From assembly GCA_037178675.1 (NCBI GenBank), contig JAYMGJ010000321.1, forward strand, positions 151,025 to 215,024: DNA of 64,000 bases, in the 5' to 3' direction. The DNA comes from Scleroderma bovista. Its lineage: Eukaryota; Basidiomycota; Agaricomycetes; Boletales; Sclerodermataceae. The notes beneath the pieces are model-generated. The model was not told the origin of the DNA. It saw nothing but the letters and a program-made list of their open reading frames with translations, and did no database searches. Below are positions 35,215 through 47,920 of this stretch, in pieces (the stretch's first letter is position 1; the number at the start of each line of letters is the position of its first letter). Both the position numbers and the translations under genes were made by a program.

Positions 35215-35664
35215 ATGCGTCTGCCCACGTCACCCCTGTTTTTGGAAGCAGCTCAGAGTGCCGATGCTCTGGATGAATCAGAACTCCCTAGCTGGGAAAG
35301 GGATCCTCCATACAATGCCGAGCCTGATTTGACACCGAATGAACAAAAATTCACTCGCAATCTAGTCGATGTTATGCTTGGGCGACATTCCAGGCTATCG
35401 GACGAAATGAAGGCCCAACGAGCAAAACACTTTGAAAGAAGAGATCATGAACTCTTCACAGAGTTGGTACACAGTATCACAGAGCGGATGGCAAGGTGGA
35501 CTGCTGTTTATGATGTTTTTCAAGGTTGTGTAGATTCTAATCATCGTCACGACAGAATGGCGGCATGTTGGTTACAATGGCAAGCTCGAGACATCCATTG
35601 TATCACAGAAGAGGCATTGGAATTAGAGATTGGTGGAAATCCATACGATAATAGTTCAATGTAG
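35215..35664 (+). CDS. small helical protein, tail to tail with KDZ transposase
   Basis: A 149-residue single-exon frame starting MRLPTSPLFLEAAQSADALD. It is acidic then helical (LTPNEQKFTRNLVDVMLGRH, ELVHSITERMARWTAVYDVF) and includes CWLQWQARDIHCITEEALEL. No family was recognised. Its TAG (35662-35664) abuts the transposase stop (35665-35667) with no base between, so the two transcripts must overlap. It may be an accessory gene of the element or a captured host gene. A longer 5' exon is possible (open frame back to about 35155 without ATG). Confidence 0.5.
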   Translation: MRLPTSPLFLEAAQSADALDESELPSWERDPPYNAEPDLTPNEQKFTRNLVDVMLGRHSRLSDEMKAQRAKHFERRDHELFTELVHSITERMARWTAVYDVFQGCVDSNHRHDRMAACWLQWQARDIHCITEEALELEIGGNPYDNSSM

Positions 35665-38600
35665 TTACTTGCCAGGTACTGGTATGCTAAGAACAAGAGA
35701 TTGCAGGTAACGACGAAACTCGGGCATATCCCCCTCACACAAGTTGGTAATGTCGTATCCACGCAGAACCGCAGTAATCTGAGCTAACACCCAGAGTCCA
35801 CAATCGTACCCATTAGTTTGCAGAGGTTTGACCTGAATTTTGTTGAATGATGGTCTTCAAGTATATTTAGTGGTACTTACCACAATCGGGTGTGCCGACC
35901 AGCTTCCCCCATCATTCCGAGGAACTCCGAGCCTCTTGAAGGCAACGTGGGACAAGCGGGCGATAAACTGGATGATGTCCTGTAAAGTGTCAGCGAGAAT
36001 GGTAGTTAGAAGTATAAAAATACCTTCGTCTCATGTTTCCATGGCTTTTGCTCGGCCAAGCTGTCAAAGAGGAGTAGCTGTTTCGAGGTAAATTTGATAA
36101 TACAAACGACCCAGTGCCCGACAGGAGATGGACGGTGAATGGGGAGTATCCATGTTGGTTTCTCCCAATAGCAAGTCCATGATATATTTCTCCACAAAAC
36201 ATTATCTTCCGCATGATATTGGATGCGGGGGAGATCGTGTGTTGACAGTATGGCACACTGTGCAGCATTCCGGGATAGAAACTTCGAGTACAGTAGGGTG
36301 GAACAGCCGTTGATACATACATCATTGAGTCGAGCAGTTTGGCAGGCAAGGCGCTCATAGTCGTCCGTCTCGAAGGTCTGGCGAGGAAACCCATCCTGTG
36401 GGTTTCGAATGCGCGTTGTGAAAACCCCACGAATGATAAGTGTGTTACTGTACACGTTGATCGTATCGCTTGTGGGGGCCTGAAGAGGATATGTCTAAGT
36501 GTGAACGAATAGACACAAAGGAACTTACGAAAGGGAGTTCCCAAATAAAATTGACACTATGGGCGAGATTCTGATCTGCGTTGTCACCCAAGGTATCTTC
36601 ATTAGTGCGGGGATCAGCTTCCACATCTTCGAGAAGATCTGTCAAGGCAATTTCATTGGGGTCTAGAAGATATTCAGCCGCATCGAGGTCAGCTGGTGGT
36701 AGGGCAGAGGCCTCCTCGCTTAGACCATCTACAGTGCATACAACCGGAGGCAGCCACTGGAGCTCCAAAGGCATAGGAGCACCTGCAAGGGAACTGGCAA
36801 CAGACACGGCAGTGCGTGCTCGACATTGATAGCGGATGGCGGATGCCAGCGGAGTGGGCCATTTTTCCAATAATGTCGCTAATGACTCTCTATGTCGCTG
36901 AAGTACGAGAGCATACATAGAATCTAAAAGAGTGTTAGTCAATGAAGCTAATAAATCATTTGACATACTTGCAGGCCGTCGGATGGCGAGTTCAATGGCA
37001 CACAGCTCGCATCCATACCACCGGCACATATTGTCAGCCTCGATGCCAAGGCGACATTGTTCTTCATGGCAACGATCAGACTTGAGGACCGCTCTAATAC
37101 CTTCTCTCACGTCAATATCTTCAAGCCAACGTGGGATTTCACCGATCGAAGGTGTGACCCAGATGTCTTGAAGAAGGCTCTGGTTGTTGCGAAGTTCTGC
37201 AAGCTTCGTTGGGAGCGGTGAGGGGAGGGGGATACCCGAAGATGGGTCGTACAACTCAGCCAGACGTTCACAGTAAGAATTAAATTTGCGGATTGCAGAC
37301 ATAAGAGCAGGCTGACGCTTGGCGATTGCTTTGCGAGTCTGTTGATGGAGTTTCGTACCTAGAAAGGGAAATGATGTTACAGCGAGTTAAACATTCAATG
37401 AACCTGACCTAAGGTCTTCTGTGTGCCCCCTACAGCACGATCCAGCTTATCCCATTCAAAAAAGCTACCAATCGCCCGCTTCCGAATGTTGATCTTCAAG
37501 TCGCGTGCCAATAGAAGAGTACGGACGAACTCCAAGCTGACACCATGGAGTTCCGGGAACCTGTCTTGGATGTTCAAAGATGCAAATAGTGTATCTACCT
37601 TAGTTAGAAGCCGATCATGACTATGTTCCAAGCTCCGGAGAGCCTCCAAGGTATCCTGCATGGCATCCTTCTCGATTATCGTCCGGGCAGTCTGTAGTGC
37701 CCTGTCCGAGGCCTCTAAGTCCGACTGCAGTACAAGAACTGTGTCCAGTTCTTTTTTCAGCCGCGCTGGCGCATCTAATGATAAAGTATCAGACATGGAC
37801 TTCAGCTGCATGATGTGAAGACTTACGGGCTCGTACTGAAAGCTGTGCGCTGCATTGATCAGACCACTGCTTCCGCAATTCTGAAATTTCGAATCCGCAG
37901 GTGTGAATGATGCACTGCACTTCGTCGCCTTGTTCAGCAATGCCTTTCTTCAATCGACGTCGAATCCAGTTGCCGAGATCATTTCGCATCTCAATCCCCA
38001 ATGCAGCAGCATGACGATCAATAAGCCAGATGCGCCGCTGACGCTGAGCGCGTGTTATGAGATGCAACCGACTTATCACAACAAATTGCACTTACTGATG
38101 ATGCTCGCTCGATGCCAATCAGTTTGATGAAGCGTGACCAGAGTCATTTGGTTCCCTCTCTGTCTGAGAGACCTAGACCTGGGATAATTCGAGGGTTATA
38201 CATGAGCTGGCAGGCCCATTCGTGCCCATAGGCATGCATGGCAGTTGTGGCAAAACAGATGCGACGAACAATGTCATCGCGAAGAATGTCGAACTTGCGG
38301 ATGTCAGTACTGGTTGATATCAGTGCGATTTGGCGTACCTTTTCTAAAGAACGGGCCAGCACGCATCCGACGTCGTATAGTACAACTACTGTGGCTGAAG
38401 GCGGCAGGAGCGCGAAGAGGTGTTCGATGAGCACGACACTAAATTTCTGTTGCTCACCGGGAGTGTCAATGTTAGCAAAAAATAGAGGAATGTCATGGCG
38501 ACAGATAAGCGCCATGATCCCGGTGTCATCAAAGCATTCCATAGCAGCCTTCTGTTTGTTGCCATCAGCGGCATCGTATGATGCCTCACATTGATCGATT

Positions 38601-40033
38601 GCTTCGTCGGGGACCACGGCACGCCGTTGTTTCGGTACCCGCTTACGTGCTTGTTGAATCCGATGCCCAACCTCATCGACTTGAGCCTTTGGAATGAAGT
38701 AAATAGGATCGTAGAACTGAGGGCAGCTACCTGCAGAACGTCGATGACGGTGGTGGAAATTGCCATCAGTAGCAATGTGAATATCTCCACCACCTTGCAA
38801 TGAACGTCCAAATATGTTGCCTGCAAAGCACGCTGGGCATCGCTGGATGAGGACAGATGCACACGAATCTGGCACCATCGGAACCTCTTGGTCAGAGGAT
38901 GGCAAGATGCTCAGAGACGCACCAACGACGCTGGGGATTGGGAGAGATGTCATGGATGGTCCTGAGGGTGAGGGTATAAGTATTATCTGCGCAATGGAGG
39001 ATACGCACGTGTCATGGCCGTCGTTGTTGTCATCGATGGTGGATGCTCGGTGGATTGCGTGCGTTCAAAATTCTTCGATACCATTTGGCGACAACTTTCG
39101 ATGATTTCTTCGACACGACGCTCGACTTGCACTTGCAAAACATCATACCACTGCACCGCGTGGGAAAGACTGCGATGAAATGGTTCTTGGACAGCCCCAC
39201 CCTGTGGAGCACATCTATAAGTCAGAGTAATCAGTAGGACAATGTGACACGTACCTCCCGGGTGGTCACTCGGAAACCTCGGCGCTCATAATGAGTATGA
39301 AGCGCAGAGGCAAGTGCGCTGATAGAGTCGCATGCACGCTCAAACAATGCACGGTAGAATGCGAGCAGGTCGACAGAAACGGCTAGGCACGGTTGAGATG
39401 GGGCAGTGGGAAAGAGTCCAGAGCGCAGAAGCAGCTGGGGGAGTGACGAGCACGCACAGCTCAAGACTGTTACAGTAGCAAAAGCTAGAGAAATATTAGT
39501 GTCTACACAAAGAGGTCAATACAAAACATACAGTCAAAATGAAGGCAAAGGAGGGAAGTGCGCTTGGGCTCGCAACTTCAATAGCAGCCGATCAACGTTG
39601 CATCAGGCCTTGTGAGCGGTTTTCCGGTGGTTTCAGCCAAATAATGGAGGTACGGTTCGATTATGGTGGGGATTACAGTATGCCAGTTGTCGTACAGCCG
39701 GGAAGTAGCCACACTTGGAGCTGAGTTGTGATGGATCTCTTCGTTGACGTGGTCATCTCCATGTTGAATATGATCGGTGTCGCCTGATGCATCCTCGATG
39801 ATTTTGTCCAAGAGAGGGTCATTGGTAACGGGGGAGGGAGGCACAGGCAGCTTGTGATTTAAGAGATCGTCCAGACGCTGACGGAGGCGTTGCCGTTTGG
39901 CATCTTGACCTGGAATGACAACGTCAGTTTGTGTTTTTCTTTTGTCCCACCATTTCTTCGGACTTGAGAAATGCTGGCCCATGCCCGAAATTGTGCTGGG
40001 CAATGCACCACGAGTCCCAGGATGGGGGTTCAT
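35665..40033 (-). mobile_element. KDZ-superfamily transposase with C-terminal Ulp1-like protease domain
   Basis: Cut-and-paste DNA transposase (Kyakuja-Dileera-Zisupton group), about 1,200 residues over many short introns, starting MNPHPGTRGALPSTISGMGQ. Order: Lys/Arg-rich head; a Cys/Leu-rich segment (SCACSSLPQLLLRSGLFPTA); the catalytic KDZ domain (ACFAGNIFGRSLQGGGDIHI, ATDGNFHHRHRRSAG, CEASYDAADGNKQKAAMECF, DDTGIMALICRHDIPLFFAN, DTPGEQQKFSVVLIEHLF, ATTAMHAYGHEWACQLMYNP); a coiled-coil part (RLKKELDTVLVLQSDLEASD); and TKLHQQTRKAIAKR. Then comes a Ulp1/C48 protease-like domain with GHWVVCIIKFTSKQLLLFDS and QTNGYDCGLWVLAQ, giving the His, Asp and Cys expected of that fold. One in-frame TGA (39578-39580) stands where CGA would fit; otherwise the gene looks intact. 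Element ends and target duplication were not found. Confidence 0.88.
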
Positions 40034-40435
40034 ACTTGAGAGAATACAAGGAAGAAGACGTACCAGGTAAGATTTACATGACTAAAACGTCCAGATTAAC
40101 AAGGAAGGAGGCTCTCTGAGAGGATCCTTGAGACGATATCGAGAGGTACGGGAGGAGGGTGAACAGGGTGAGGATGATGGGGTGAGGGTGAGGAGAGGGT
40201 GAGGCGAGGGTGAGGCGAGGGCAAGGCGGCCGTATAGACAAAATTATTCACCCCTAAATATGGTTCGGCTTATGAAATCTATATTTAGTGTAGATCGGAA
40301 GATGCCGGCACAGATGATGGGTCTCTTAGATGCATTGTGTCCGTCACAAAATATATATCTAATAGATCACTATTGCTTCCGAAAAGTGGTGCCTAAGGTG
40401 ACCAGGCCCGTGGTTGTTGAATGCAGGGGGGGGGG
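40034..40435. other. flank of the KDZ gene with GGTGAGG-type short repeats
   Basis: Around 40145-40230 the sequence repeats GGTGAGGCGAGGGTGAGG-like units. A run of ten G lies near 40427-40436. Nothing coding was recognised. Confidence 0.55.
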
Positions 40436-40439
40436 GTGA

Positions 40440-41640
40440 TCATTGACACTGCGCTGGTGTGATGGCCAGCGTTGCTGTGGCTGGGAGGTTGGTGGGCATC
40501 GGGGGGGCATCATCATTGGATGACGCTGGGATGGGAGTCATCCTGTCGTGGTCAGTGTTGATGGCCATGGTGATGACGTTGACGATGGGGGTTGTCATCG
40601 TCGGTGGCCACGTCGATGACATTGGTGGTGGGGCTGTCATTGCCCTCACGTTGGTGGTGGCCTAGCCGTCGTCGTCGTCGTCTGGTTGACGACGCTGCTG
40701 GTGGTGGTGGTGGTGGTTGGTGTCGTCGCCATCGTCCATGATGGGGTCATCGTCGTCACTGATGGTGGTTGATTGATGACGCTGGTGGTGATGGTGGCTG
40801 TGGGCGAGGTGTGTAGTGACGTGGTAAATACTATTAGGAAATGTTGATAGTTCGATATAATCGTTATACAAACACATGCACACACACATACTTGAAAATT
40901 TTCTAAGTCTCTCATTCTCATTCTCTTCATCCATCAACCACTACCCAACAGTCATCACCACCACCACCAACGACGATGCGACCACCACCACCAACGATGA
41001 CGAAGACGTGACCACCACCACCACTGTCAATGCGACCACCACCACCCCACCACCATTGACGATGACGTGGCCACCACCACCAACGTCGACGACATGACCA
41101 CCACCACCAACAGCGTTGACAACAACAATGTGGCCACCACCACCAACATTGACGACGCGACCGCTACCACCACCAGCATCGACAATGAGGCCACCAGCAG
41201 CGACAACGACAACCCACCAGCAGCATTGATGACGACCCACCAGCAGCGTTGACGATGCAACAACCACAACCAATGGCCACAACGACCCCACCACTGTCGT
41301 TGATGACATGACAACGACATGGCCACCACCAATGACAATCACCACCACCAGCGACCACCACCACCCCACCAGCAGTGTCAACGATGCGACAACCACCACC
41401 AATGGCCACAACCACCCCACCACTGTCATCGTCGACATGGCCACCACCAATGACAACCACCACCCCACCAGCAGCGTCGACGATGCGACCACCACCACCA
41501 CCACCATCGTCGATGATAACCTAACCACCCCACCAGCAGCATTGACGATGCGATGAGGACCACCCCACCACCAGTGACGACGATAATGATGACCACCTCA
41601 ACGCAGTCGCTGCCACTACCCCCACCACCTGCGTCAACAT
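40440..41640. repeat. inverted minisatellite: GTGG/GACGATG arm facing CCACC/CATCGTC arm
   Basis: The left half (about 40440-40830) is rich in GTGGTGGTGGTGGTT and GTCGTCGTC. The right half (about 40930-41640) is rich in ACCACCACCACCAACGATG, its reverse complement. A non-repetitive AT-rich centre lies at about 40840-40930. Long Val-rich or Thr-rich reading frames here are by-products of the trinucleotide pattern, not genes. Confidence 0.85.
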
Positions 41641-41745
41641 TGCGGCCATTGACGATGACAACCCAGTGTATATAATACTTAGTCTTTGTTCTGTAGTTTA
41701 TTGAATTAATATAAATTGGTTAACATTAACATTGAATGAATTGAG

Positions 41746-42030
41746 TGTTGGAGTATAAACAGACTGTTATGGTTTGTTTACTTACTTACATAAGCATAAT
41801 GCGCAGATACAGTAGAGTTCCTAGTACCATAGTTCCCTCAGTAGCTTGCCAGCATACTGAGGGTGAGTACCTTTCCTACTTACCACTTACTACCTACTGA
41901 TACCTTGTAGTTACCTACAGGTATATACTAATATAACAGTAGCTTGCCAGCATACTGAGGTTACCTACAGCTTCTCCTTCTCCCTTCTTTCAGGCTAGAC
42001 CTTCCCTGTGCAGACCACCACCTTTCTATA
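41746..42030. mobile_element. solo LTR, family C copy 1 (285 bp)
   Basis: Begins TGTTGGAGTATAAACAG and ends CCACCACCTTTCTATA, flanked by the 5-bp duplication TTGAG (41741-41745 and 42031-42035). It contains two copies of TAGCTTGCCAGCATACTGAG. The second family member is at 47921-48255. No internal retroelement sequence is present, so it is a solo LTR. Confidence 0.85.
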
Positions 42031-42035
42031 TTGAG

Positions 42036-42242
42036 TGCTCGAAAAGTTTCAAGTACAGGCAGTAAAGGTAATATGGATGCTGTTGATAGTACTACTAGGA
42101 CAGTCTGGGACAGCTGGACCAGCCTGGAACAAGTACTGGGACAGTCTGGACAGTGCTAGCCAGTTAGGTACCTTGCTAGGAGTAGCTGGGGCTCTGGGGT
42201 AACTGGCCAGTACTGTCCAGTGTTGTCCAGGGGAGGGTTGGT
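42036..42242. other. short sequence rich in GTCCAG and CAGTCTGG words
   Basis: Words such as GGGACAGTCTGG and CCAGTGTTGTCCAGGGG suggest a small inverted or degenerate element, but no clean ends were found. Confidence 0.3.
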
Positions 42243-45122
42243 TTGCTGATGGATGCAGAGCATCAATTAGAGCATCTCCGGATGAAGGATGCTCACCACG
42301 TTACACGGTACATAGTTGACTTCAACCGGCTCACCTCGCAGGTCCAGGACTATGGGGATGGCACGCTCCGCTGCTTATTCTACTCCGGTCTCCTGGATCA
42401 TCTCAAGGATGAAATTGCTCGAGTTGGGAAACCCCTAACTCTGCATGGGCTGAGGGCTCTTTGCCAAGAGATTGACGTGCGCTATTTGGAGCGCAAAGAC
42501 GAGATCTCTTGCACAATGAAGAGTCAACCCACCTCGTCCCCAACCAAGTCCTCCAACTCCGGAGGCAACTCATCCAACTCTGGTCAGGAGAAATCCAAGA
42601 CCGGAAACACCCCCAGCTCCGCCAACTCCTCTGGCTCATCCAAGATGACCAGCAACCAGTCTTCCTCTGGTTCCAGACTGGACCTAACCAACAAACTTGG
42701 TAAAGATGGGAAGCTAACCGCAGACGAGCACAAACAGCATCTGGACAACAACCTCTGCATGTTCTGCAGGGGTACTGGTCACTTCATGGACAACTGTCCA
42801 AAGAAGACCAAAAAGGCAAAAGCTCGTGCTGCAGTGTGCGCCTAAGTGAGGGAAGAGGTCAGAACAACCAACAACCAACACCAAATGACAGCAATATGCA
42901 AGTGGTGGTCTTCCTTTGGGTATCTGGAATTTAATCTCCTCAGGGGGATGTGCTGCACACCTTCAGGCAGGATGCAGAAGGGAAGGGAAGGGCTTCTGAT
43001 GGGGGTGGAATGTGACTTGGGATGGTATTGACTCCTCTTCAGCCTACCACAGTGGTTAGGAAGAGTCCTGGGATAGAAGAGTGATGATAGATTGATGATA
43101 GAGGGGGTAACAGCAGTGATGGGACAACAGGGAAGCAAGGAGACACAAGAATGCGATGGACAGTGATGGGACGGAGTGGACAGAGATGCTAGACTGCACT
43201 TCAGCCTAGAGAAATGATCAGATACAAGATATATCTGATAAACAACAATATAGGAGCTTTAGGCCAGCACTGAGTGACCTACAAGTCCAAAGACAGAGAG
43301 GGAGCTTATAGACAGTGAGGGAGAGTGAATGTGGTCACTTTATTGAGGGGGAAGCAGACACTTCCTTGCAGCCTTTGGCTGCTGGTTTATATACAGGAGG
43401 GGCTGTGGCCCTGTAAGCACAAATGACTAAGTGCTTGGTAAGAGATTGGTAAGAAATTGGTAAGCAATTGATAAGCAGTGTAATCAGGCTGAGTCATCAA
43501 TGGGGAGAGCCTGAACAAGCTGCTGAGCCAAGGGAAAGAGCAAAAACATAGGTAAAAAGGGGTGCATAACCAAGAATATGGAAAAATCATTGCATGGGGC
43601 GCAAAAGAGAGGGGGGGAAAGCATGGGATGAGTAGATCAAAGCTAAATGAGCATATGTGATGACATAATGCATATGAATCATAGGGGCATGAGTCATGAA
43701 TTAATAAGCAGCATGATAAGCATGATTTGAAGGATGATTGGTAAGTGATTGGTAAGGGGAGTAATGGGGATTAGTAATGCCAAGAGGGGATGAATAATGC
43801 GCAGCAGAGTGAGTCAGAGTGAGCCAGAGTGACTCTGTGTGACTCAGACAGAAGAGAAGCACAACTGTGATTGATTGAACTTTAGATCTGGAGATGAGCT
43901 TCTGAAGCAGTGCCACTGATGGGAGTGGCTGGGGGATAATAAAAGAATTGATCCGACCAGAAGAGCAGTGTCAGGGGGCCTGGAATGACAAGTAGAGTCA
44001 CAGTTGGTCACAGAGTGTCACAAATCCCTTGGATTGAGCTTCTGTAGAGCAAAAACGCGAAATTTGGTGCTCCCGAAGTGCAGTCTTCCCTTGAGTAGTA
44101 AGGGGAAGATTCTGTACTCTATTAGGGCTCCTAAGAAGGGTTCTAGAGCACTGTTTCATTCGTGTTTGTTGCGGGATAGCAGGGAAGTGAAACGTGAATA
44201 GCAGATTCAACGTGTCCAGGGAAGCGAGATGAATGATAGAGGGAGATGGATGTGACAGGACTCTGGGATGAAAGGACCATATGCAGAGGACTCAGGAGAC
44301 ACAGAGACAACCAGGTATGAATTTTCAAGTCTAACGATAGACTTGAGATGACCAAAGTATGTGCGCGACGCAGGACTGACGAGGAGAACGCGCTGACCGA
44401 GAACGAGAGGGACTGGGGGAGCAGGCTGGGAAGATATGTACCAGACAGTACACAGGAGCTCAGGGAGAGGCTGTCCCAAGAGCAGGACATAGTTGAGGTC
44501 TACTGCAATAGCGGAGAAATGTTCCAGAGAAAATGCGGACTCCATAGTGAGTGATGAAGTGGGTGTCTGGATTGTGGGTGGAATATCTCTGTGGGAAATA
44601 AACAGATTTATGTCGGAACTTGACAGGCAGATAGACCATGGTCTAGGCTCCATGATGGTATAGTCACATGATTGATAGCTTCAAAAATGGTGGAGCTATT
44701 CAAAATATTGGAATGCCGGCACTGGGTGCCTAAATTTGACATTTGGGTGTTAAAAATGATTCTTCCTTTTCTCCTTCATTTCTCCTTCATTTCTTCTGCT
44801 TCTTTGGCAGTTCTCGTGCGAGGAATGACTGCTGGATGTCGGCAGTCATCTCTTGCTCCAGGATAGTCATTCTTGTGTGATAGATGGCTACAACGAGCTT
44901 GTATTCATTCTTCGCATAAGGATAGTCTTGACTTTGCATGATATGGATAGCGAGGGCTATCTGTATCCCTCAAGTCGGGACAATCTTTCAACAGACTTGG
45001 GTGTGTTCTTCGCATTAATTTCATCGGCTAACTTTCTCCATGTCCACAGTACCAAACACGTTTGGTGTGTGACAGTGGCCATCGCTGCTGAGTCCAGTAA
45101 GACCATCAGCAAACAAGCATAA
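42243..45122 (+). pseudogene. Ty3/gypsy gag fragment split by an insertion
   Basis: Capsid/nucleocapsid relic. The left piece 42243-42836 reads HHVTRYIVDFNRLTSQVQDY and LHGLRALCQEIDVRYLERKD, then a Ser/Asn-rich spacer and the zinc knuckle CMFCRGTGHFMDNC (C-x2-C-x4-H-x4-C), ending KKAKARAA. The right piece 45073-45122 continues VAIAAESSKTISKQA with a stop. The two join in frame across the 42837-45072 insertion with the target copy CAGTG. The 5' end is missing. Confidence 0.8.
42837..45072 (-). mobile_element. 2.2-kb LTR-like element, copy 1 (inverted relative to copy 2)
   Basis: Non-coding element inside the gag relic, flanked by CAGTG (42832-42836 and 45073-45077). Read on the minus strand it has TCACACACCAAACG at its start, CCTTATGCGAAG, a TATATAAACC box at about 43382-43395 and an AATAAAG signal near 43340. 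A TATA box followed by a polyadenylation signal is typical of an LTR. It matches 57205-60861 along its length. It is CpG-poor. No protein gene was recognised. Confidence 0.7.
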
Positions 45123-45420
45123 GGCTGTACAGAGTTCTACAGGGCTGTACAGCACCACAGATGTTAAAGAGAGGTACCTACTAATACAGAGATTTACAGA
45201 GCTTCACAGTGCTGTGCACCTTCATCAACAAAGCACCAGGGACTCAGGCAACTCAACTGGACAGGATGTACAGGAATCTGTACATGCTTGTGTATACTTG
45301 TCCACACACTCTGTGCTCCCTCCATAGGTTGGTAGCCCCAAACAATGTTATATTTCATAGATATTTTTGTAACATGATGCAAAATGGTGATAATACGATC
45401 AATCAAGAATGGGGATAAAC
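45123..45420. other. retroelement debris, nothing clear
   Basis: CTGTACAGNNTTCTACAG-type words recur, but no frame or domain is recognisable before the DUF6532 gene end at 45421. Confidence 0.3.
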
Positions 45421-46814
45421 TCATCTGAGTATGCCACCACAGGAGCCTTGGCCATCATCGCGCTGGGATGAGATAATGAGCAATGAAACAACAGAAATAA
45501 AAAATTTACCCAGTGGAAGTCACCCACACAACTCGCAAAGCCTTCGTTTTGGCGGCATGCTTTGCATTGGAATCGATGATGCGCTGCATGTCGATGAAAC
45601 TGTTGAAGACCTTAGAGTAGCCAGCATATTCAAAGTTACGATCCTGCCAAGTCCCAGTTACATTATATTCATCAATCGCGGCTCTCAACTGCAGGAAATA
45701 TAAAGTACAAAGCATGTCAGCTGTTCGCAAAGCAGAGTGATGAGATGAGAACATTACCGCAGTTGCTGCCAAGCAGATAGCGACCTTGGGGGCCTCGCGT
45801 CCGAAGACCTCCAGGAAGACAGGGCCAAGAGCTGAAGCACCGGTGTAGAAGAACTCAGTGACTAGGGCGGCCAGTGTGGGAGTGGCAAAGTTGTTTGTGG
45901 ATCCCTGTAACAACAAAGTTAGCAGATGTGTTATTATTGAGTACGACTGACCTCATCATCAACACCATCCCGCATGAACATAGAACCTCGGATGAGGTCC
46001 TGAGTGGTAGCCAAATTGTCCTCGGCAGAAAATTGATTGCCCAGGTTGTAAAAGTGGGGAACAATGTCGCGAGCCTTTGATTTCAATGTCAAGCACCACA
46101 TCATCAGGGCCTTCCAAAGCTGTGGTTGTCGTGGTGGCAATAAACGGCAGTTGAGAAGAAGCAATTTTAGGAATGAAGTAATGCGAAATGGGGTACTCAC
46201 CAATACACAGAGCTCTTTGCAATAATGCAGCCAATAGCCTTCAAAAGCTTGTAAGATCAGTGGCAATGTGAGTGAAATTCGGGCTAACCAGAAGGAACAC
46301 CCTCGCATTCCGAAATGGCTTCATTGAAACATTCAACGCTCATGACGTCAAGGAATGTGGCACAGTCGGGGAAAGAGCACTTTGTCGTGCATTCACACTG
46401 AGAGATCAATTTCACCTGCTCGATAACTTCGCGAAATTTATTTGGGTAGGATCAGAATTTCTGAGCAGATCCTGTGAGAAGACCAGCGACTACTGTAGCC
46501 TGGGCACTGGAGGAAGATTGCGGGGTATCAGATGGACCAGACCAGGCTGGCGTTTTGGAAAATTGTTGCTGGCAATGAATTTCCACGAGATCTTCACTAT
46601 CCAGGGCATGTGGTTGGTGGTTACATCGATGGTGATCATTCACCACATCACAGACATTGGAGGTCTGTTCTTGGGTGAGAAGGCGTGGATCTACGTGTAC
46701 TATTAGTGTCATACCACTAACTTCATAATTACATACCTATATCATGGTCACTGGGTATTTGGTGTGCGTCCTCCAAATTCAGGTTGTAGTCTTCAGGCTC
46801 GCGTTCAGGAGTTG

Positions 46815-47422
46815 TGTCAAGTCTGGGTCTACTCCGGTAGGGGGTCCGGTCAAGTCCGGAAGAAAGTGGACGAGAGGGGAGGTCAGAGGTTTGGGCAGAG
46901 GTTAGCCCGGGCTGGAGTTGCGACTGTTTGGATTCAATGACAAGGACAGTGAGCGTTGATCTCTTGCATAGGTTCCGGTCAGACGGAGATGGAGACAGAG
47001 ACAGACAGAGGAACAGGAGTAGTGACTTAGATGATTTCAGACTGAGGACAAGGTAAACTAGAGGGTATTTATACTAAGTAGAAACTAGGGTCAAGTACAT
47101 ACGGTGACAAGTAAACAACCTAATAGCAGACAAGGGATGACCGGAGTTAGGACTAGGTCAGGTCCGGTGAAAATAAAGTCAGGTCCGGTGAAAATGCTAC
47201 AAGGTCTAGGATATATCGAGTTCATGGGGAACTCACGTCAAGGCAGGGTAGACGGTGAAGTGTAGTCAGAGTGAATGGGGTATAGACCAAGGGTCATACT
47301 TAACGGAAGGTTATCTGCGCAACTGTGACTGGAGTAAGTGACGAGCGACCGGAGTTGAGCTGTAGGGCTGTGATGTGACCGGAGTAACCGGATAAGATCC
47401 GGAGTTGGACATGGTCGTAACA
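46815..47422. mobile_element. solo LTR, family D (608 bp)
   Basis: Begins TGTCAAGTCTGGG and ends GGTCGTAACA, with the 5-bp target duplication AGTTG at 46810-46814 and 47423-47427. TG...CA ends are present. It is full of CCGGAGT/TCCGGT words and has a TATA-like GTATTTATAC on one strand. Sited in the DUF6532 gene. Confidence 0.9.
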
Positions 47423-47920
47423 AGTTGGCTCTGTGAACATGTCAGTATGAGACAGTTTGACATGGCCGGTAATACCTTGAAGTGCTCTTCTTGCCATCCT
47501 ATCGTCTTCATCAGGTGAGACTTCATCAATGCTGGGTTTGATGTCGCATGCAGGACATTCATTCTCATAGTCTTCCTGAGGGAACTGGCTGCCATCTTCA
47601 CTCTGATTATCATCGTCATCAAGAGGGCAAAGGGACTGATGTTGAGAAGGCCAGGAATTGTGAGTGGACTTGTGGTGTGTCATGTGGCCTTCTAAGTTGT
47701 GAACAGAGTACCTTCGTGACAAAGGACGTGGCACCTGAGAGGACCTTTTGGGCACCTGGGAACCTTCAGATGACAGAGATAGACAGAAGGGAGCGATAGA
47801 ACCGTTGTGAGAGGTAGGAGCTGTGGAAGTACTGTGAGTAAGAGATCTACCACTACTATGAAAGCCAGTGAGGCTGGTGCCACGAGACAATGGGGCAGAC
47901 CAATTTTGAGTAGAGGATAC

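Noticed and set aside
34776..40440. C6/G10 runs near 34776 and 40430 as possible terminal inverted repeats of the KDZ element
   Set aside because: Only the C/G run matches; neighbouring bases and any 8-bp target duplication do not agree.
41027..41556. Val-rich and Thr-rich open frames
   Set aside because: They follow mechanically from GTGG/CCACC trinucleotide repeats; no intron, start context or domain.
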